Shown here: positions 8,305 through 16,447 of the stretch, in pieces
Numbering within the stretch: position 1 is the stretch's first letter
Layout of the letters: each line of letters begins with the position of its first letter
Origin: Acetobacteraceae bacterium
GTDB lineage: Bacteria > Pseudomonadota > Alphaproteobacteria > Acetobacterales > Acetobacteraceae
Reading direction: 5' to 3'
Length of the DNA: 64,000 nt
Assembly (NCBI GenBank): GCA_030041375.1
Contig: JASHOA010000022.1
Location: 42,894 to 106,893 of the forward strand
Notes under the pieces: model-generated
What the model was told of the DNA's origin: nothing
What the model saw: only the letters and a program-made list of their open reading frames with translations
Database searches by the model: none
Program-made: the position numbers and the translations under genes

Positions 8305-9960
8305 ATGAAAATCAGCTTTCCATCACGCGCGGCAGTGAGTGCAGCGGGATCCGTAGCGACGATTCTTGCTGCGATCGCGATGCAACCTGCGTTCGGAGCC
8401 GGCAGCACCGTAGCGTGGCCGACATACGGCGGCGATGACGCGAATACGCGGTACGCCGATCTGGATCAGATCAACGCGCAGAATGTGAGCTCGCTGGCGC
8501 CAGCCTGGATTTACCAGACCGGCGTGATGGGCGCGGACGAGGGCACGCCGCTCGTTGTCGGCGACACGATGTATGTGACGACCGGCGTCAACGACACGAT
8601 CATTGCGCTGGATGCCGCGACCGGGAAGATGCGCTGGAGGCATGCGACAGCGCTCGGATTTGTCAGTCTTTGTTGCGGCACCAACAATCGCGGTGTTGCC
8701 GTGGACGACAACAAGGTCTTTTACGCGACCCTGGACGGCCACCTGATCGCGCTCGATGCGGCGAGCGGCAAAGAGCTCTGGAGCGTCGTGCTCGGGGATC
8801 CGAAGGACGGGTTCAGCGAGACGATGGCGCCGTTGCTGTGGGATGGGAAAATCTACATCGGCAGCGCCGGCGGGGAGTACGGGATCCGCGGATCACTGAG
8901 CGCGTATTCCGAAGCGGATGGCAAGGAACTGTGGCGCTGGTGGACGGTCTCGCCGGGCTGGGAAGGAAATTATGTCACCGAGGTGCATGGCGTTTCCCTG
9001 CACCGCGACGTCGCAGAGGAGAAAGCGGATGCCGCCAAGTGGGCGGATGCCTGGCAACATGGCGGCGGGCCGGTCTGGATGACGCCTGCACTGGATGCGG
9101 CGACGGGGACGATCTACGCGAGCACGGGAAATCCGGCGCCGCAGCTTCTCGGGGCGGTGCGGCCAGGAGACAACCTCTATACCGATTCGATCGTCGCGCT
9201 GGATGCGAACACGGGCGTGCTGAAGTGGGCCTATCAGGAAACGCCGCACGATCTCTGGGATTACGATGCGACCAGCCCGCCGCTGTTGTTCGATGTGACC
9301 GGTCCGAACGGAGCAAAAGTTCCTGCGGTCGGCGAGGCGAGCAAGACCGGGTGGTTCTATATTCTGGAAAGGGACAACGGAAAGTTCCTCCGGGTGTCGG
9401 AGCCCTTTGTGCCGCAGATGAATCTCTACAAGCCCCCGGGCCCGAACGGAATCACGGTCGAGCCCGGCTCCCTTGGCGGGGCCAACTGGTCGCCGACATC
9501 GTTCAACCCCGGGCTTGGCCTTGCCTATGTCGCATCGGTCGTACTGCCGCGGGTGGACAAGCCGATTCCGTACACCGAATGGAAAACCGGTGGCCAGCGC
9601 TGGGCCGGTAGCCATGAAGTCAACACCCCTGGAGAGAAGGGCTCGGGGACCTTCACGGCGATCAATGTCACGACCGGCAAGGTGGCCTGGCAGGACAAGA
9701 CAAGTACGCCGCTGATCGGCGGCTCGCTCGCGCTTCCCGACCTCACGTTCGTCGGTGAAGGAGACGGCATGTTCGATGCCATGGACGCGAAAACGGGGAA
9801 AATTCTCTGGCAGTTCCAGACCGGGGCGGGAGTCTCGGCGGCGCCGATGGCGTACGAACTGAACGGGCGGGAATACATCGCCGTGCAGTCGGGCGGGAAC
9901 ACGTTGCTGGGCACGGCGCCTGGCGATGATGTCGTCGTGTTCGCCCTGCCGCAGAAGTGA
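8305..9960 (+). CDS. Exported PQQ-dependent dehydrogenase (quinoprotein alcohol dehydrogenase type)
   Basis: A 551-residue periplasmic beta-propeller quinoprotein. A signal peptide covers about residues 1-32 (ends AFGAG). Adjacent cysteines Cys123-Cys124 form the disulfide ring typical of PQQ alcohol dehydrogenases, and repeated tryptophan-docking motifs such as ALDAATGKMRW occur throughout. The motif WDYD holds the likely catalytic Asp319 and a second acid, Asp321. The ATG at 8305 was chosen because the signal peptide starts there and AGGA lies upstream; the frame is open further upstream without a sensible leader. A cytochrome c gene follows directly, the usual electron acceptor arrangement. 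The substrate alcohol or aldehyde cannot be told from sequence. Confidence 0.85.
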   Translation: MKISFPSRAAVSAAGSVATILAAIAMQPAFGAGSTVAWPTYGGDDANTRYADLDQINAQNVSSLAPAWIYQTGVMGADEGTPLVVGDTMYVTTGVNDTIIALDAATGKMRWRHATALGFVSLCCGTNNRGVAVDDNKVFYATLDGHLIALDAASGKELWSVVLGDPKDGFSETMAPLLWDGKIYIGSAGGEYGIRGSLSAYSEADGKELWRWWTVSPGWEGNYVTEVHGVSLHRDVAEEKADAAKWADAWQHGGGPVWMTPALDAATGTIYASTGNPAPQLLGAVRPGDNLYTDSIVALDANTGVLKWAYQETPHDLWDYDATSPPLLFDVTGPNGAKVPAVGEASKTGWFYILERDNGKFLRVSEPFVPQMNLYKPPGPNGITVEPGSLGGANWSPTSFNPGLGLAYVASVVLPRVDKPIPYTEWKTGGQRWAGSHEVNTPGEKGSGTFTAINVTTGKVAWQDKTSTPLIGGSLALPDLTFVGEGDGMFDAMDAKTGKILWQFQTGAGVSAAPMAYELNGREYIAVQSGGNTLLGTAPGDDVVVFALPQK

Positions 9961-9991
9961 GGGCGGCAAGGCGGCCGGCCTGGCCAGCGAT

Positions 9992-10417
9992 TTGGATCTG
10001 ACGAAGACCGCTCTTCAGGGGCTGCTGATGGTCGCGATCGGGGCAAGCGGCGGCGGTGCGCTTGCAGGCGGGGCAAGCCCGGCCACTGTGCCGTCCTTCA
10101 CCGCGGCGCAGGCGGAGGACGGAGCGGCGGCGTACGAAAATGATTGTGCGCAATGTCATGGCGCGAATCTCGAGGGCTACACGGGGCCGGCGCTGACGGG
10201 GCCGCAGTTCACGCAAACCTTTGGCTCCGCCAGCGCCCTGCTCGGCTTCGTTTCCACCAACATGCCGTACGACGCGCCGGGCAGCCTTTCCCACGCAGAC
10301 TATGTCGCGATCGTCGCGTTCATCCTGAGCAGGAACGGGCTGGCCGCGGGAAAGACTGCCTTGACCTACAATGCTGCAATGGGATCGAAGACGCCGCTCT
10401 GGGGTTCAGGGAAGTGA
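9992..10417 (+). CDS. Small exported cytochrome c
   Basis: About 141 residues with an N-terminal signal peptide (hydrophobic LLMVAIGASGGGALAG), one heme-binding CAQCH near residues 52-56 and a likely axial Met in STNMPYDAP, followed by the C-terminal helix HADYVAIVAFILSRNG. It follows the quinoprotein gene and is probably its electron acceptor in the periplasm. The start is uncertain: TTG at 9992 gives a normal leader; ATG at 9926 would overlap the quinoprotein gene by 35 bases and ATG at 10028 would shorten the leader. The mature protein is the same in all cases. Confidence 0.8.
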   Translation: MDLTKTALQGLLMVAIGASGGGALAGGASPATVPSFTAAQAEDGAAAYENDCAQCHGANLEGYTGPALTGPQFTQTFGSASALLGFVSTNMPYDAPGSLSHADYVAIVAFILSRNGLAAGKTALTYNAAMGSKTPLWGSGK

Positions 10418-10460
10418 CGGTCCAATCCGGTGCTCCGGGGCCGGCGATCGCGGGCTGGTG

Positions 10461-11483
10461 TCAAGCGGGGAGCGGGGCGGTCGGGTGTAACAGCCCCTCG
10501 GCTTTGAGTTCCGCCCAGAGAGCGGGGGGAATCTCTCTTGTCATCAGGGCGATGTTGCTTGCCACCTCTTCCGGGCGAACGGCGCCCGGCACGATGGCGG
10601 CGACCACGGGATGACCGAGCGGGAACTGGATGGCTGCGGCCGGCAGCGGCACGGCGTGGCGGGCACAGACGGCTGCGATCCGTTCGGTCTTGCGCAGAAT
10701 TTCCGGCGGCGCCGGCTTGTAGTTGTATTTGGCGCCGGCGACCGGGCCTGAGGCGAGGATGCCGGAATTGAAGGGGCCGGCAAGAAGAATGCCGATGCCT
10801 TTGCGTTCGAGGAGCGGCAGGAGATCCTCGAGCGGCTCCTGTTCGAGCAGGGTGTAGCGGCCGGCCAGCATCAGGACATTGATGTCCGTTTCATTGACGA
10901 AACGGCGGGCCGGGGCGATCTCGTTGACGCCGATGCCGATCGCCTTGACCGTGCCGGCGGCACGCAGTTCGGCGAGTGCGCGGAAGGCGCCGGCGACGGC
11001 CTGGTGGAAGCGCTCTTCGAAGGCTTCCGCCGTCCCGTGCGTCCAGATATCGACGTCATGGATCAGCGCGATGTCGATGCGTTCGATGCCGAGCCGCTGC
11101 AGGCTGTCTTCGAACGCACGCATCGCGCCATCGTAACTGTAGTCGTACTGGGGCTGCATATTGAGCCCGCCGGACCATTGACCACGATCGATGTGAGCGG
11201 GATCCGTCGGGACCAGGCGGCGCCCGACCTTGGTGGAGAGCACGTAGCTGGCGCGCGGCTTGCGGCGCAGGACGTGGCCGAAGCGATGTTCGGAGAGGCC
11301 ATAGCCGTAGAGTGGCGCGGTGTCAAAGAGGCGGATGCCGTGCTCGTAAGCGGTCTCGAGCGTGGCGAGGGCGCGGTCTTCGGGGATGCGCTCATAGAGA
11401 TCGCCGAGCGGTGCACCGCCGAGGCCGAGGCAGGAGATGCGAAGGCCGCTTCGGCCGAGAGGGCGAGTGGTGCTGAGGTCCAT
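10461..11483 (-). CDS. Aldo/keto reductase (D-threo-aldose/L-fucose dehydrogenase type)
   Basis: A 340-residue NAD(P)-dependent TIM-barrel oxidoreductase. The start RPLGRSGLRISCLGLGGAPL, the catalytic Asp-Tyr region FDTAPLYGYGLSEHRFG, Lys in STKVGRRL, His in ALIHDVD and the late cofactor loop are all present. The QWSGGLN and QYDYSYDG segments match the aldose 1-dehydrogenase/pyridoxal dehydrogenase branch. AAGGAAG precedes the ATG. It lies downstream of pspF on the same strand with an 85-base gap, so it may be read from the pspF transcript, but a functional link to phage shock is not known. The sugar or other aldehyde substrate is not determined. Confidence 0.85.
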   Translation of the reverse strand: MDLSTTRPLGRSGLRISCLGLGGAPLGDLYERIPEDRALATLETAYEHGIRLFDTAPLYGYGLSEHRFGHVLRRKPRASYVLSTKVGRRLVPTDPAHIDRGQWSGGLNMQPQYDYSYDGAMRAFEDSLQRLGIERIDIALIHDVDIWTHGTAEAFEERFHQAVAGAFRALAELRAAGTVKAIGIGVNEIAPARRFVNETDINVLMLAGRYTLLEQEPLEDLLPLLERKGIGILLAGPFNSGILASGPVAGAKYNYKPAPPEILRKTERIAAVCARHAVPLPAAAIQFPLGHPVVAAIVPGAVRPEEVASNIALMTREIPPALWAELKAEGLLHPTAPLPA

Positions 11484-11568
11484 GATTCTTCCTTGGGCGT
11501 TGGCATATGATGCAACCGGAACAGGAAGGATAGCACGGGAGATGACAGCGGGCCTTGGGGGCCCGGTT

Positions 11569-12597
11569 TCAGGCGGGCGGCGATGGCTGAGCGGGATTCG
11601 ATGCCTTGGAATTGGCGAGGCCGTGGGTGCGGAGGTGATAGCGGAACTGGTGGTAGGTAAGGCCGAGGGAGCGAGCGGCCTGGCGCTGGTTGAAGCGGGC
11701 GGCCTCGAGAGCCTGGCGCAGGAGGCCCGCCTCGTAGTCGCGGACGCGGGCGCGAAAGTCGGACGCCGGAGGTCGGGGCTGGGAGGCAGGGAGTGTCGAT
11801 CGCGGCGCCTCGAAGGGATTGAAATAGAGCTTGTCGAGGGGACGGTCGATCCGTGACATCCGGTAGACGCTGCGTTCGACGACGTTGCGGAGCTCGCGCA
11901 CGTTGCCCGGCCAGGGAGCCTGGCCCAGGCGCAGCAATGCGGCATCGGTGAAGCCGGGGAAATAGTCTCGCTTGAGCTCGCTCGTCATGCGGGTTGCGAA
12001 ATGCCGGGCGAGCAACCGGATGTCGGAGGGGCGTTCGCGGAGCGGCGGGATTTGGATGACGTCGAAAGCGAGGCGATCGAGAAGGTCGGGGCGAAAGCGG
12101 CCGGCCTGGGCGAGTGCGGGAAGATCGGCGTTGGTGGCGGCGATGATGCGCACATCGACATGGTGTTCGGCATTGCCGCCGACGCGCTCGAAGCAGCCGT
12201 ATTCGATCACGCGCAAGATCTTTTCCTGCACGGCGAGGGAGGCGTTGGCGATTTCGTCGAGGAAGAGGGTGCCACCGTCGGCGAGTTCGAAGCGGCTTGC
12301 GCGCCGGCGCTGCGCGCCGGTGAAGGCGCCGGCCTCGTGGCCGAACAGCTCGCTGTCGAGCAGGGTTTCGGCCAGGGCGGCACAGTTGAGCTTGAGGAAC
12401 GGCTTGTCCCACCGCGTGGAGAGAAAGACGAGGCGATTGGTGATGACCTCCTTGCCGACCCCGCGCTCGCCGCAGAGGAGGAGCGGGCGGTTGAGGGGGG
12501 CGAGTTGCGAGACGTGGGCCAGCATGTCGAGGAAGGCGGGGCTTTCGCCGATCGGGGTGGTATCGGCGAGGGGCGGGGAAGGGTCCGGGATGGGCAT
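11569..12597 (-). CDS. pspF: Phage shock protein operon activator, sigma-54-dependent
   Basis: A 342-residue AAA+ enhancer-binding protein without a receiver domain, as in PspF. It shows Walker A GERGVGKE, the sigma-54 contact loop GAFTGA, Walker B GGTLFLDEI, an arginine-finger region (FRPDLLDRLAF) and a C-terminal Fis-type helix-turn-helix (NQRQAARSLGLTYHQFRYH). It is divergent from pspA and separated by a sigma-54 promoter. PspA normally binds PspF and holds it inactive until membrane stress. The ATG at 12597 was chosen; an in-frame TTG lies at 12612. A sigma-70-like pair (TTGAAA, 18 bases, TAAAAT) ends just before this ATG, so the mRNA may have almost no leader. Confidence 0.9.
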   Translation of the reverse strand: MPIPDPSPPLADTTPIGESPAFLDMLAHVSQLAPLNRPLLLCGERGVGKEVITNRLVFLSTRWDKPFLKLNCAALAETLLDSELFGHEAGAFTGAQRRRASRFELADGGTLFLDEIANASLAVQEKILRVIEYGCFERVGGNAEHHVDVRIIAATNADLPALAQAGRFRPDLLDRLAFDVIQIPPLRERPSDIRLLARHFATRMTSELKRDYFPGFTDAALLRLGQAPWPGNVRELRNVVERSVYRMSRIDRPLDKLYFNPFEAPRSTLPASQPRPPASDFRARVRDYEAGLLRQALEAARFNQRQAARSLGLTYHQFRYHLRTHGLANSKASNPAQPSPPA

Positions 12598-12676
12598 AGC
12601 GTATTTTAGCAATAGTTAGCCTAATTTTTCAATGTCACGTGAAGACGAACCGATGGAGATTAGAGAAAGCAGTTTT

Positions 12677-12689
12677 GTTCAATGTGTTA
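12677..12689 (+). promoter_or_regulatory. Possible IHF site upstream of pspA
   Basis: GTTCAATGTGTTA matches the IHF consensus WATCAANNNNTTR except for two bases, in an unusually AT-rich stretch of the divergent region. IHF bends the DNA between PspF sites and the sigma-54 promoter in enterobacteria, and this site is correctly placed for that. The sequence match is weak. Confidence 0.3.
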
Positions 12690-12705
12690 TGGATTTCGTA
12701 GGAGA

Positions 12706-12721
12706 TGGCACGGAGGTTGCT
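12706..12721 (+). promoter_or_regulatory. Sigma-54 (-24/-12) promoter of pspA
   Basis: TGGCAC, five bases, TTGCT is a perfect match to the sigma-54 consensus TGGCAC-N5-TTGCW. It lies 58 bases upstream of the pspA start and opposite to pspF, where sigma-54 promoters of psp operons sit. The predicted start of transcription is near 12732. Confidence 0.85.
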
Positions 12722-12779
12722 TATCATCGAGCGCCGGGGCGCTCTGGCGCCCGGGTGACCAGCCAGAAGGATCGCCACC

Positions 12780-13463
12780 ATGGGAATTTTCTCCCGCCTG
12801 ACCGACATTGTGAACTCGAACCTCAACGCCCTGCTCGATCGCGCCGAAGACCCGGAAAAGATCATCCGGTTGATCATCCAGGAGATGGAGGACACGCTGG
12901 TCGAGGTGCGGAGCGCCGCGGTCAGGAGCATTGCCGAGAAGAAGGGCCTCGATCGCAAGGCGGCCGAACTTCGCGAGCAGCAGGAAGACTGGCAGCGCAA
13001 GGCAGAGCTTGCCGTGACCAGGGGGCGCGACGACCTGGCCAAGGCGGCGTTGCATGCGAAGGCGCGAATCAGCCAGAACCTGAAAGCGCTCGAGCAGCAA
13101 CTGGCGCAGCTCAGCGAAGCCTTGGCGCGGCAGAACGAGGACATCGGCAAGCTGCAAGCGAAACTCAGCGACGCCAAGGCGCGGGAGAAGAGTCTCGCCG
13201 CGCGGCACAAGACAGCGGCAACGCGGCTGAAGCTACGGACGAAGCTCTACGACGAACGGATCACCGATGCCTTTGCGCGCTTCGAACAGGTGGAACGCAC
13301 GCTCGATGTGATGGAGGGCCAGGTCGAAGCGCATGAGCTTGGCCGCAAGCCCGCGCTGAACGAAGCCTTCGCAGAGCTGGAAGCCGATGCGGGGCTGGAC
13401 GAGGAACTGGAGGCGTTGAAGTCCCGACTGGGAAATCGCATCACGCAGGCTGCGAGGGCGTAG
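12780..13463 (+). CDS. pspA: Phage shock protein A
   Basis: A 227-residue ESCRT-III-like membrane stress protein, almost entirely helical coiled coil. The N-terminal amphipathic helix MGIFSRLTDIVNSNLNALLD binds damaged membrane; EDPEKIIRLIIQEME is the family signature. PspA maintains the proton-motive force at the inner face of the cytoplasmic membrane and inhibits PspF in unstressed cells. An AGAAGGA ribosome site precedes the ATG. It is the first gene of pspABC-yccF and is preceded by a sigma-54 promoter. The length is normal for the family. Confidence 0.95.
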   Translation: MGIFSRLTDIVNSNLNALLDRAEDPEKIIRLIIQEMEDTLVEVRSAAVRSIAEKKGLDRKAAELREQQEDWQRKAELAVTRGRDDLAKAALHAKARISQNLKALEQQLAQLSEALARQNEDIGKLQAKLSDAKAREKSLAARHKTAATRLKLRTKLYDERITDAFARFEQVERTLDVMEGQVEAHELGRKPALNEAFAELEADAGLDEELEALKSRLGNRITQAARA

Positions 13464-13467
13464 GGCC

Positions 13468-13710
13468 GTGACGTTCGGCGTTTTCGTTCTTGGCATTCTC
13501 TTCCTCGTCGTCGTCGCGCCGCTCTGGATCCTGGCGCATTACCTGACGCGCTGGCGGAGTGCGCGTGCGCTTTCCGTGGAGGATGAGCGTGCGCTTGGAG
13601 AACTCTGGAGCGCGGCACAACGGATGGAAACGCGGCTGGCCAATCTCGAGCGTGTGCTGGACGCCGAGACGCCGGGCTGGCGGGCGGAAACGGAGGCGGA
13701 TCAGCGATGA
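13468..13710 (+). CDS. pspB: Phage shock protein B
   Basis: An 80-residue protein with one N-terminal membrane helix (TFGVFVLGILFLVVVAPLWI) and a cytoplasmic helical tail, as in PspB. It starts with GTG four bases after pspA. PspB and PspC are the membrane sensors that pull PspA away from PspF under stress. Its stop overlaps the pspC start as ATGA. Confidence 0.9.
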   Translation: MTFGVFVLGILFLVVVAPLWILAHYLTRWRSARALSVEDERALGELWSAAQRMETRLANLERVLDAETPGWRAETEADQR

Positions 13711-14102
13711 ATCTCGGCTGGCAATCCGGCTTCGCACTGTATCGCGACCGGGAACACGCCTGGCTTGGCGGAGTGTGTGCAGGGATCGCGCACTATCTCG
13801 GCGTGAGCCGGGCGGCGGTGCGGCTTGCCGCGGTGGTGGCGCTGTTCTTCTTCGCGCTGCCGACGGTGACGGTTTACGTGGCGCTGGCAATCGTGCTGCC
13901 GGCGCGGCCGCCGCGTGCGTTTGCGAATGCGGCGGAAGAGGATTTCTGGCGCGGGGTGGCGAGAGAGCCCCGCCAGACAGCCTCGGCGCTCCGGCAGCGT
14001 TATCGCGAACTGGAATACCGACTGCAGCGCCTCGAGCGGGCGGCGACTTCGGAGGCGGTCATGCTGCGTCGGCGCTTCCGCGATCTCGGGGAGGAGCCAT
14101 GA
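13707..14102 (+). CDS. pspC: Phage shock protein C
   Basis: 131 residues. The PspC domain signature is clear: LYRDREHAWLGGVCAGIAHY, then a hydrophobic membrane segment (LAAVVALFFFALPTVTVYVA) and a C-terminal cytoplasmic helical region. It overlaps pspB and the following yccF gene by four bases each, so the operon is translationally coupled. It probably forms the stress-sensing membrane complex with PspB. Confidence 0.92.
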   Translation: MNLGWQSGFALYRDREHAWLGGVCAGIAHYLGVSRAAVRLAAVVALFFFALPTVTVYVALAIVLPARPPRAFANAAEEDFWRGVAREPRQTASALRQRYRELEYRLQRLERAATSEAVMLRRRFRDLGEEP

Positions 14103-14533
14103 CAGTGCTTCGACTGCTGCTGAATGTGCTGTGGATCATCACGGGCGGCATCTGGATGGCGGCGGCCTGGATCATCGCCGGCTGCCTGATGCTGATCAGC
14201 ATCATCGGCATTCCGTGGGCGTGGTCGGCGTTCAGGATCGGCGCCTTCACCCTGCTGCCGTTCGGGCATCGTGCGGTGCGGCGGAGCCGGTTTGCAGGCG
14301 AAGGCGGCCTCGGCGGCGGGCCGTTGGGGGTGCTGGGCAATATCATCTGGCTGGTGCTGGCGGGCTGGTGGCTGGCGCTCGGGCACCTGGTGGCGGCCGT
14401 GCTGCTGGCGGTGACGGTGATCGGCATACCGTTTGCGTGGGCGCATCTGAAACTGGCCGGGCTGGCGCTGTGGCCGGTCGGCACCGAGATCGTGCCGATC
14501 GGTGCCAGGCCGAGGGAGCAGTTTCCGTACTGA
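14099..14533 (+). CDS. YccF domain membrane protein, fourth gene of the psp operon
   Basis: 144 residues with two copies of the YccF membrane motif: the first around LNVLWIITGGIWMAAAWI and ISIIGIPWAWSAFRIGAFTL, the second around LGNIIWLVLAGWWLALGHL and VTVIGIPFAWAHLKLAGLAL. YccF proteins are inner-membrane proteins of unknown function. The ATGA overlap with pspC indicates co-transcription and coupling, so a membrane-stress role is a fair inference. No SD is needed with such an overlap. Confidence 0.85.
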   Translation: MTVLRLLLNVLWIITGGIWMAAAWIIAGCLMLISIIGIPWAWSAFRIGAFTLLPFGHRAVRRSRFAGEGGLGGGPLGVLGNIIWLVLAGWWLALGHLVAAVLLAVTVIGIPFAWAHLKLAGLALWPVGTEIVPIGARPREQFPY

Positions 14534-14642
14534 GGATGGCGTTCCGGCCGTCGAAGGATCCGCAACGACAGGGCGCGCAACATCACTCGCTTGGCACTCC
14601 TTTGCTTGCGACAACGGTGTTGCGCAGCGGCGAAAATCGATG

Positions 14643-14969
14643 TCAGGCCGCCGGCTCGGGCGTTACGGTCTGGATCGTCTCGAAGCCTTCGAATTCGGGA
14701 TGGCCGAGATAGAGCGGTTTCCTGGTGCCGGCGCCCTGGTGGGCGAGGCGGAACGCTTCCGAGCGGGTCCAGGCTTCGAAGGCGGCGCGGTTTTCCCAGA
14801 TGGTATGCGAGGCATAGAGCACGTGGTCATCGCGTGCGGGCCCGCGCAGCAGGTGGAACTCGACGAAGCCCGGCACGGCGCGCAGGTGGGTATCGCGCTC
14901 CGTCCAGATGCGCTCGAATTCGGCTTCGCAACCGGCGATCACCTTGAAGCGATTCATGGCGATGAACAT
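14643..14969 (-). CDS. Antibiotic biosynthesis monooxygenase (ABM) domain protein, IsdG-like
   Basis: 108 residues; the start MFIAMNRFKVIAGCEAEFE and the ASHTIWENRAAFEAWTRSEAF segment are typical of the dimeric alpha-beta barrel family that includes heme-degrading IsdG/HmoB proteins. Whether it degrades heme, monooxygenates a small molecule or does something else cannot be told from sequence. It stands alone, convergent with the psp operon and divergent from the DUF1800 gene. Confidence 0.75.
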   Translation of the reverse strand: MFIAMNRFKVIAGCEAEFERIWTERDTHLRAVPGFVEFHLLRGPARDDHVLYASHTIWENRAAFEAWTRSEAFRLAHQGAGTRKPLYLGHPEFEGFETIQTVTPEPAA

Positions 14970-15098
14970 GGCCGGCTATCTCCGAAGGAGTTGGGGCGGG
15001 GCGAAGCACATCGCCGGGCGGGGAGCGAGGGGAATCGGGTCTTGCGGGCGTTGCGGTTTGCAACACTCGGTCAAGCTATAGCCCGCTAGAATGAGCGG

Positions 15099-16430
15099 AT
15101 GGAAGAAGCCGCTTTTCACGCGCTGGCGCGCTTCGGCCTTGGTGCACGAGCGGCGGAGGCGGCACCACAAGAACCGCGCGGCTGGCTTGCCGCGCAGCTC
15201 GAAGGCCCGGATCCGGCGCTTTCAACCGAACGGTTCCGCGCGCTTCCGAACGGTGCCGCAGCGCTTGCCGCAATCCGCGAAGATGCGCGCGAAAGGAAGC
15301 GGCTGCGGGCGGCGGGAATCCCGCTCAAGGGTTATTTCAAGTCAAAGGCGTTCCAGTTCTTCCTGGACGATGCGCGGGCCCAGCTCGACTGGGCGGTTGC
15401 GACTCCCGCACCCTTCCGCGAACGGCTGGTCTGGTTCTGGGCCAATCACTTCACGGTCAGCGTTCGCCAGGGAGGTGTCGCAGCACTTGCCGGTGCATTC
15501 GTGCGCGAGGCGATCCGCCCGTACGTGACGGCAAGCTTCACCGAGATGGTACTGGCCGCCGAGCGGCATCCGGCAATGCTGCTCTATCTCAGCAACGCCG
15601 GATCGATCGGGCCGGATAGCCGGGTCGGGCGGCGGACGGGGCGCGGGCTCAATGAAAATCTCGGACGGGAGTGCATGGAGCTGCACACGGTCGGGCTCGG
15701 CGCGCATTACCGCCAGGCGGATGTGACCAGCATGGCAAAGCTGCTGACGGGCTGGTCGGTCTCGCCGGAGCGGCCGCCGACGGGCTTCCTGTTCCGCCCA
15801 TGGGCGCACGAGCCGGGGCCGCAGACGGTGCTGGGCAGGCCATTCCCGGCCGGCGAGGAGGGCGGAATCGAGGCGCTCGGTTTCCTTGCAACGTATCCGA
15901 CCACGTGGCAGGAGTTGGCGCGCAAGCTCGTGCGGCATTTCGTGACGGACGATCCGCCTGAGCGGGCGGTGCAAAAGATCGCCGGCGCGCTGGCTTCGAG
16001 TGGCGGAAATCTCGGTGCCGCGGCGCGAGCGCTGATCGCTCTTCCCGAAGCGTGGCAGCCCCTGACGAAATTGAAGACGCCGCTCGAGTACATGGTTTCA
16101 GTACTGCGCGTGGTGGGAAGGCCCGGAAAGGGCGCGTTTCCGTATCCAGCCGTGTTGCGCAAGCTCGGGCAGCCGCTCTGGGCGGCGCCGCTGCCGAATG
16201 GCTGGTCGGATCTGGCAGTGGACTGGGCGGGGTCGGATGCGGTGCTGGCGCGGATCGGCTTTGGCTATGGCGAGGCACACCGAGCGGAGGCCGAGCATCC
16301 AATGGAGCTGGCGAGCGCGGTGCTCGGGCCCCTGCTCCGCCCCGAAACGGCGAGCGCGATCACGCGCGCGGGCTCGCGGGCGGAGGCGGTCAGCCTGCTG
16401 TTCGCGGCTCCGGAATTCCAGCGGCGATAG
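15099..16430 (+). CDS. DUF1800 family protein
   Basis: 443 residues. It begins with the family pattern AFHALARFGLGARA, contains ERLVWFWANHFTVS and GLNENLGRECMELHTVGL, and ends with PNGWSDLAVDW. The function of DUF1800 proteins is unknown; they are very often encoded next to DUF1501 proteins, as here. No convincing signal peptide is visible. The DUF1501 gene begins 17 bases downstream and a sulfite-oxidase-fold enzyme follows, suggesting a three-gene operon. Confidence 0.85.
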   Translation: MEEAAFHALARFGLGARAAEAAPQEPRGWLAAQLEGPDPALSTERFRALPNGAAALAAIREDARERKRLRAAGIPLKGYFKSKAFQFFLDDARAQLDWAVATPAPFRERLVWFWANHFTVSVRQGGVAALAGAFVREAIRPYVTASFTEMVLAAERHPAMLLYLSNAGSIGPDSRVGRRTGRGLNENLGRECMELHTVGLGAHYRQADVTSMAKLLTGWSVSPERPPTGFLFRPWAHEPGPQTVLGRPFPAGEEGGIEALGFLATYPTTWQELARKLVRHFVTDDPPERAVQKIAGALASSGGNLGAAARALIALPEAWQPLTKLKTPLEYMVSVLRVVGRPGKGAFPYPAVLRKLGQPLWAAPLPNGWSDLAVDWAGSDAVLARIGFGYGEAHRAEAEHPMELASAVLGPLLRPETASAITRAGSRAEAVSLLFAAPEFQRR

Positions 16431-16447
16431 AGGCAGCCTCGATTCCG

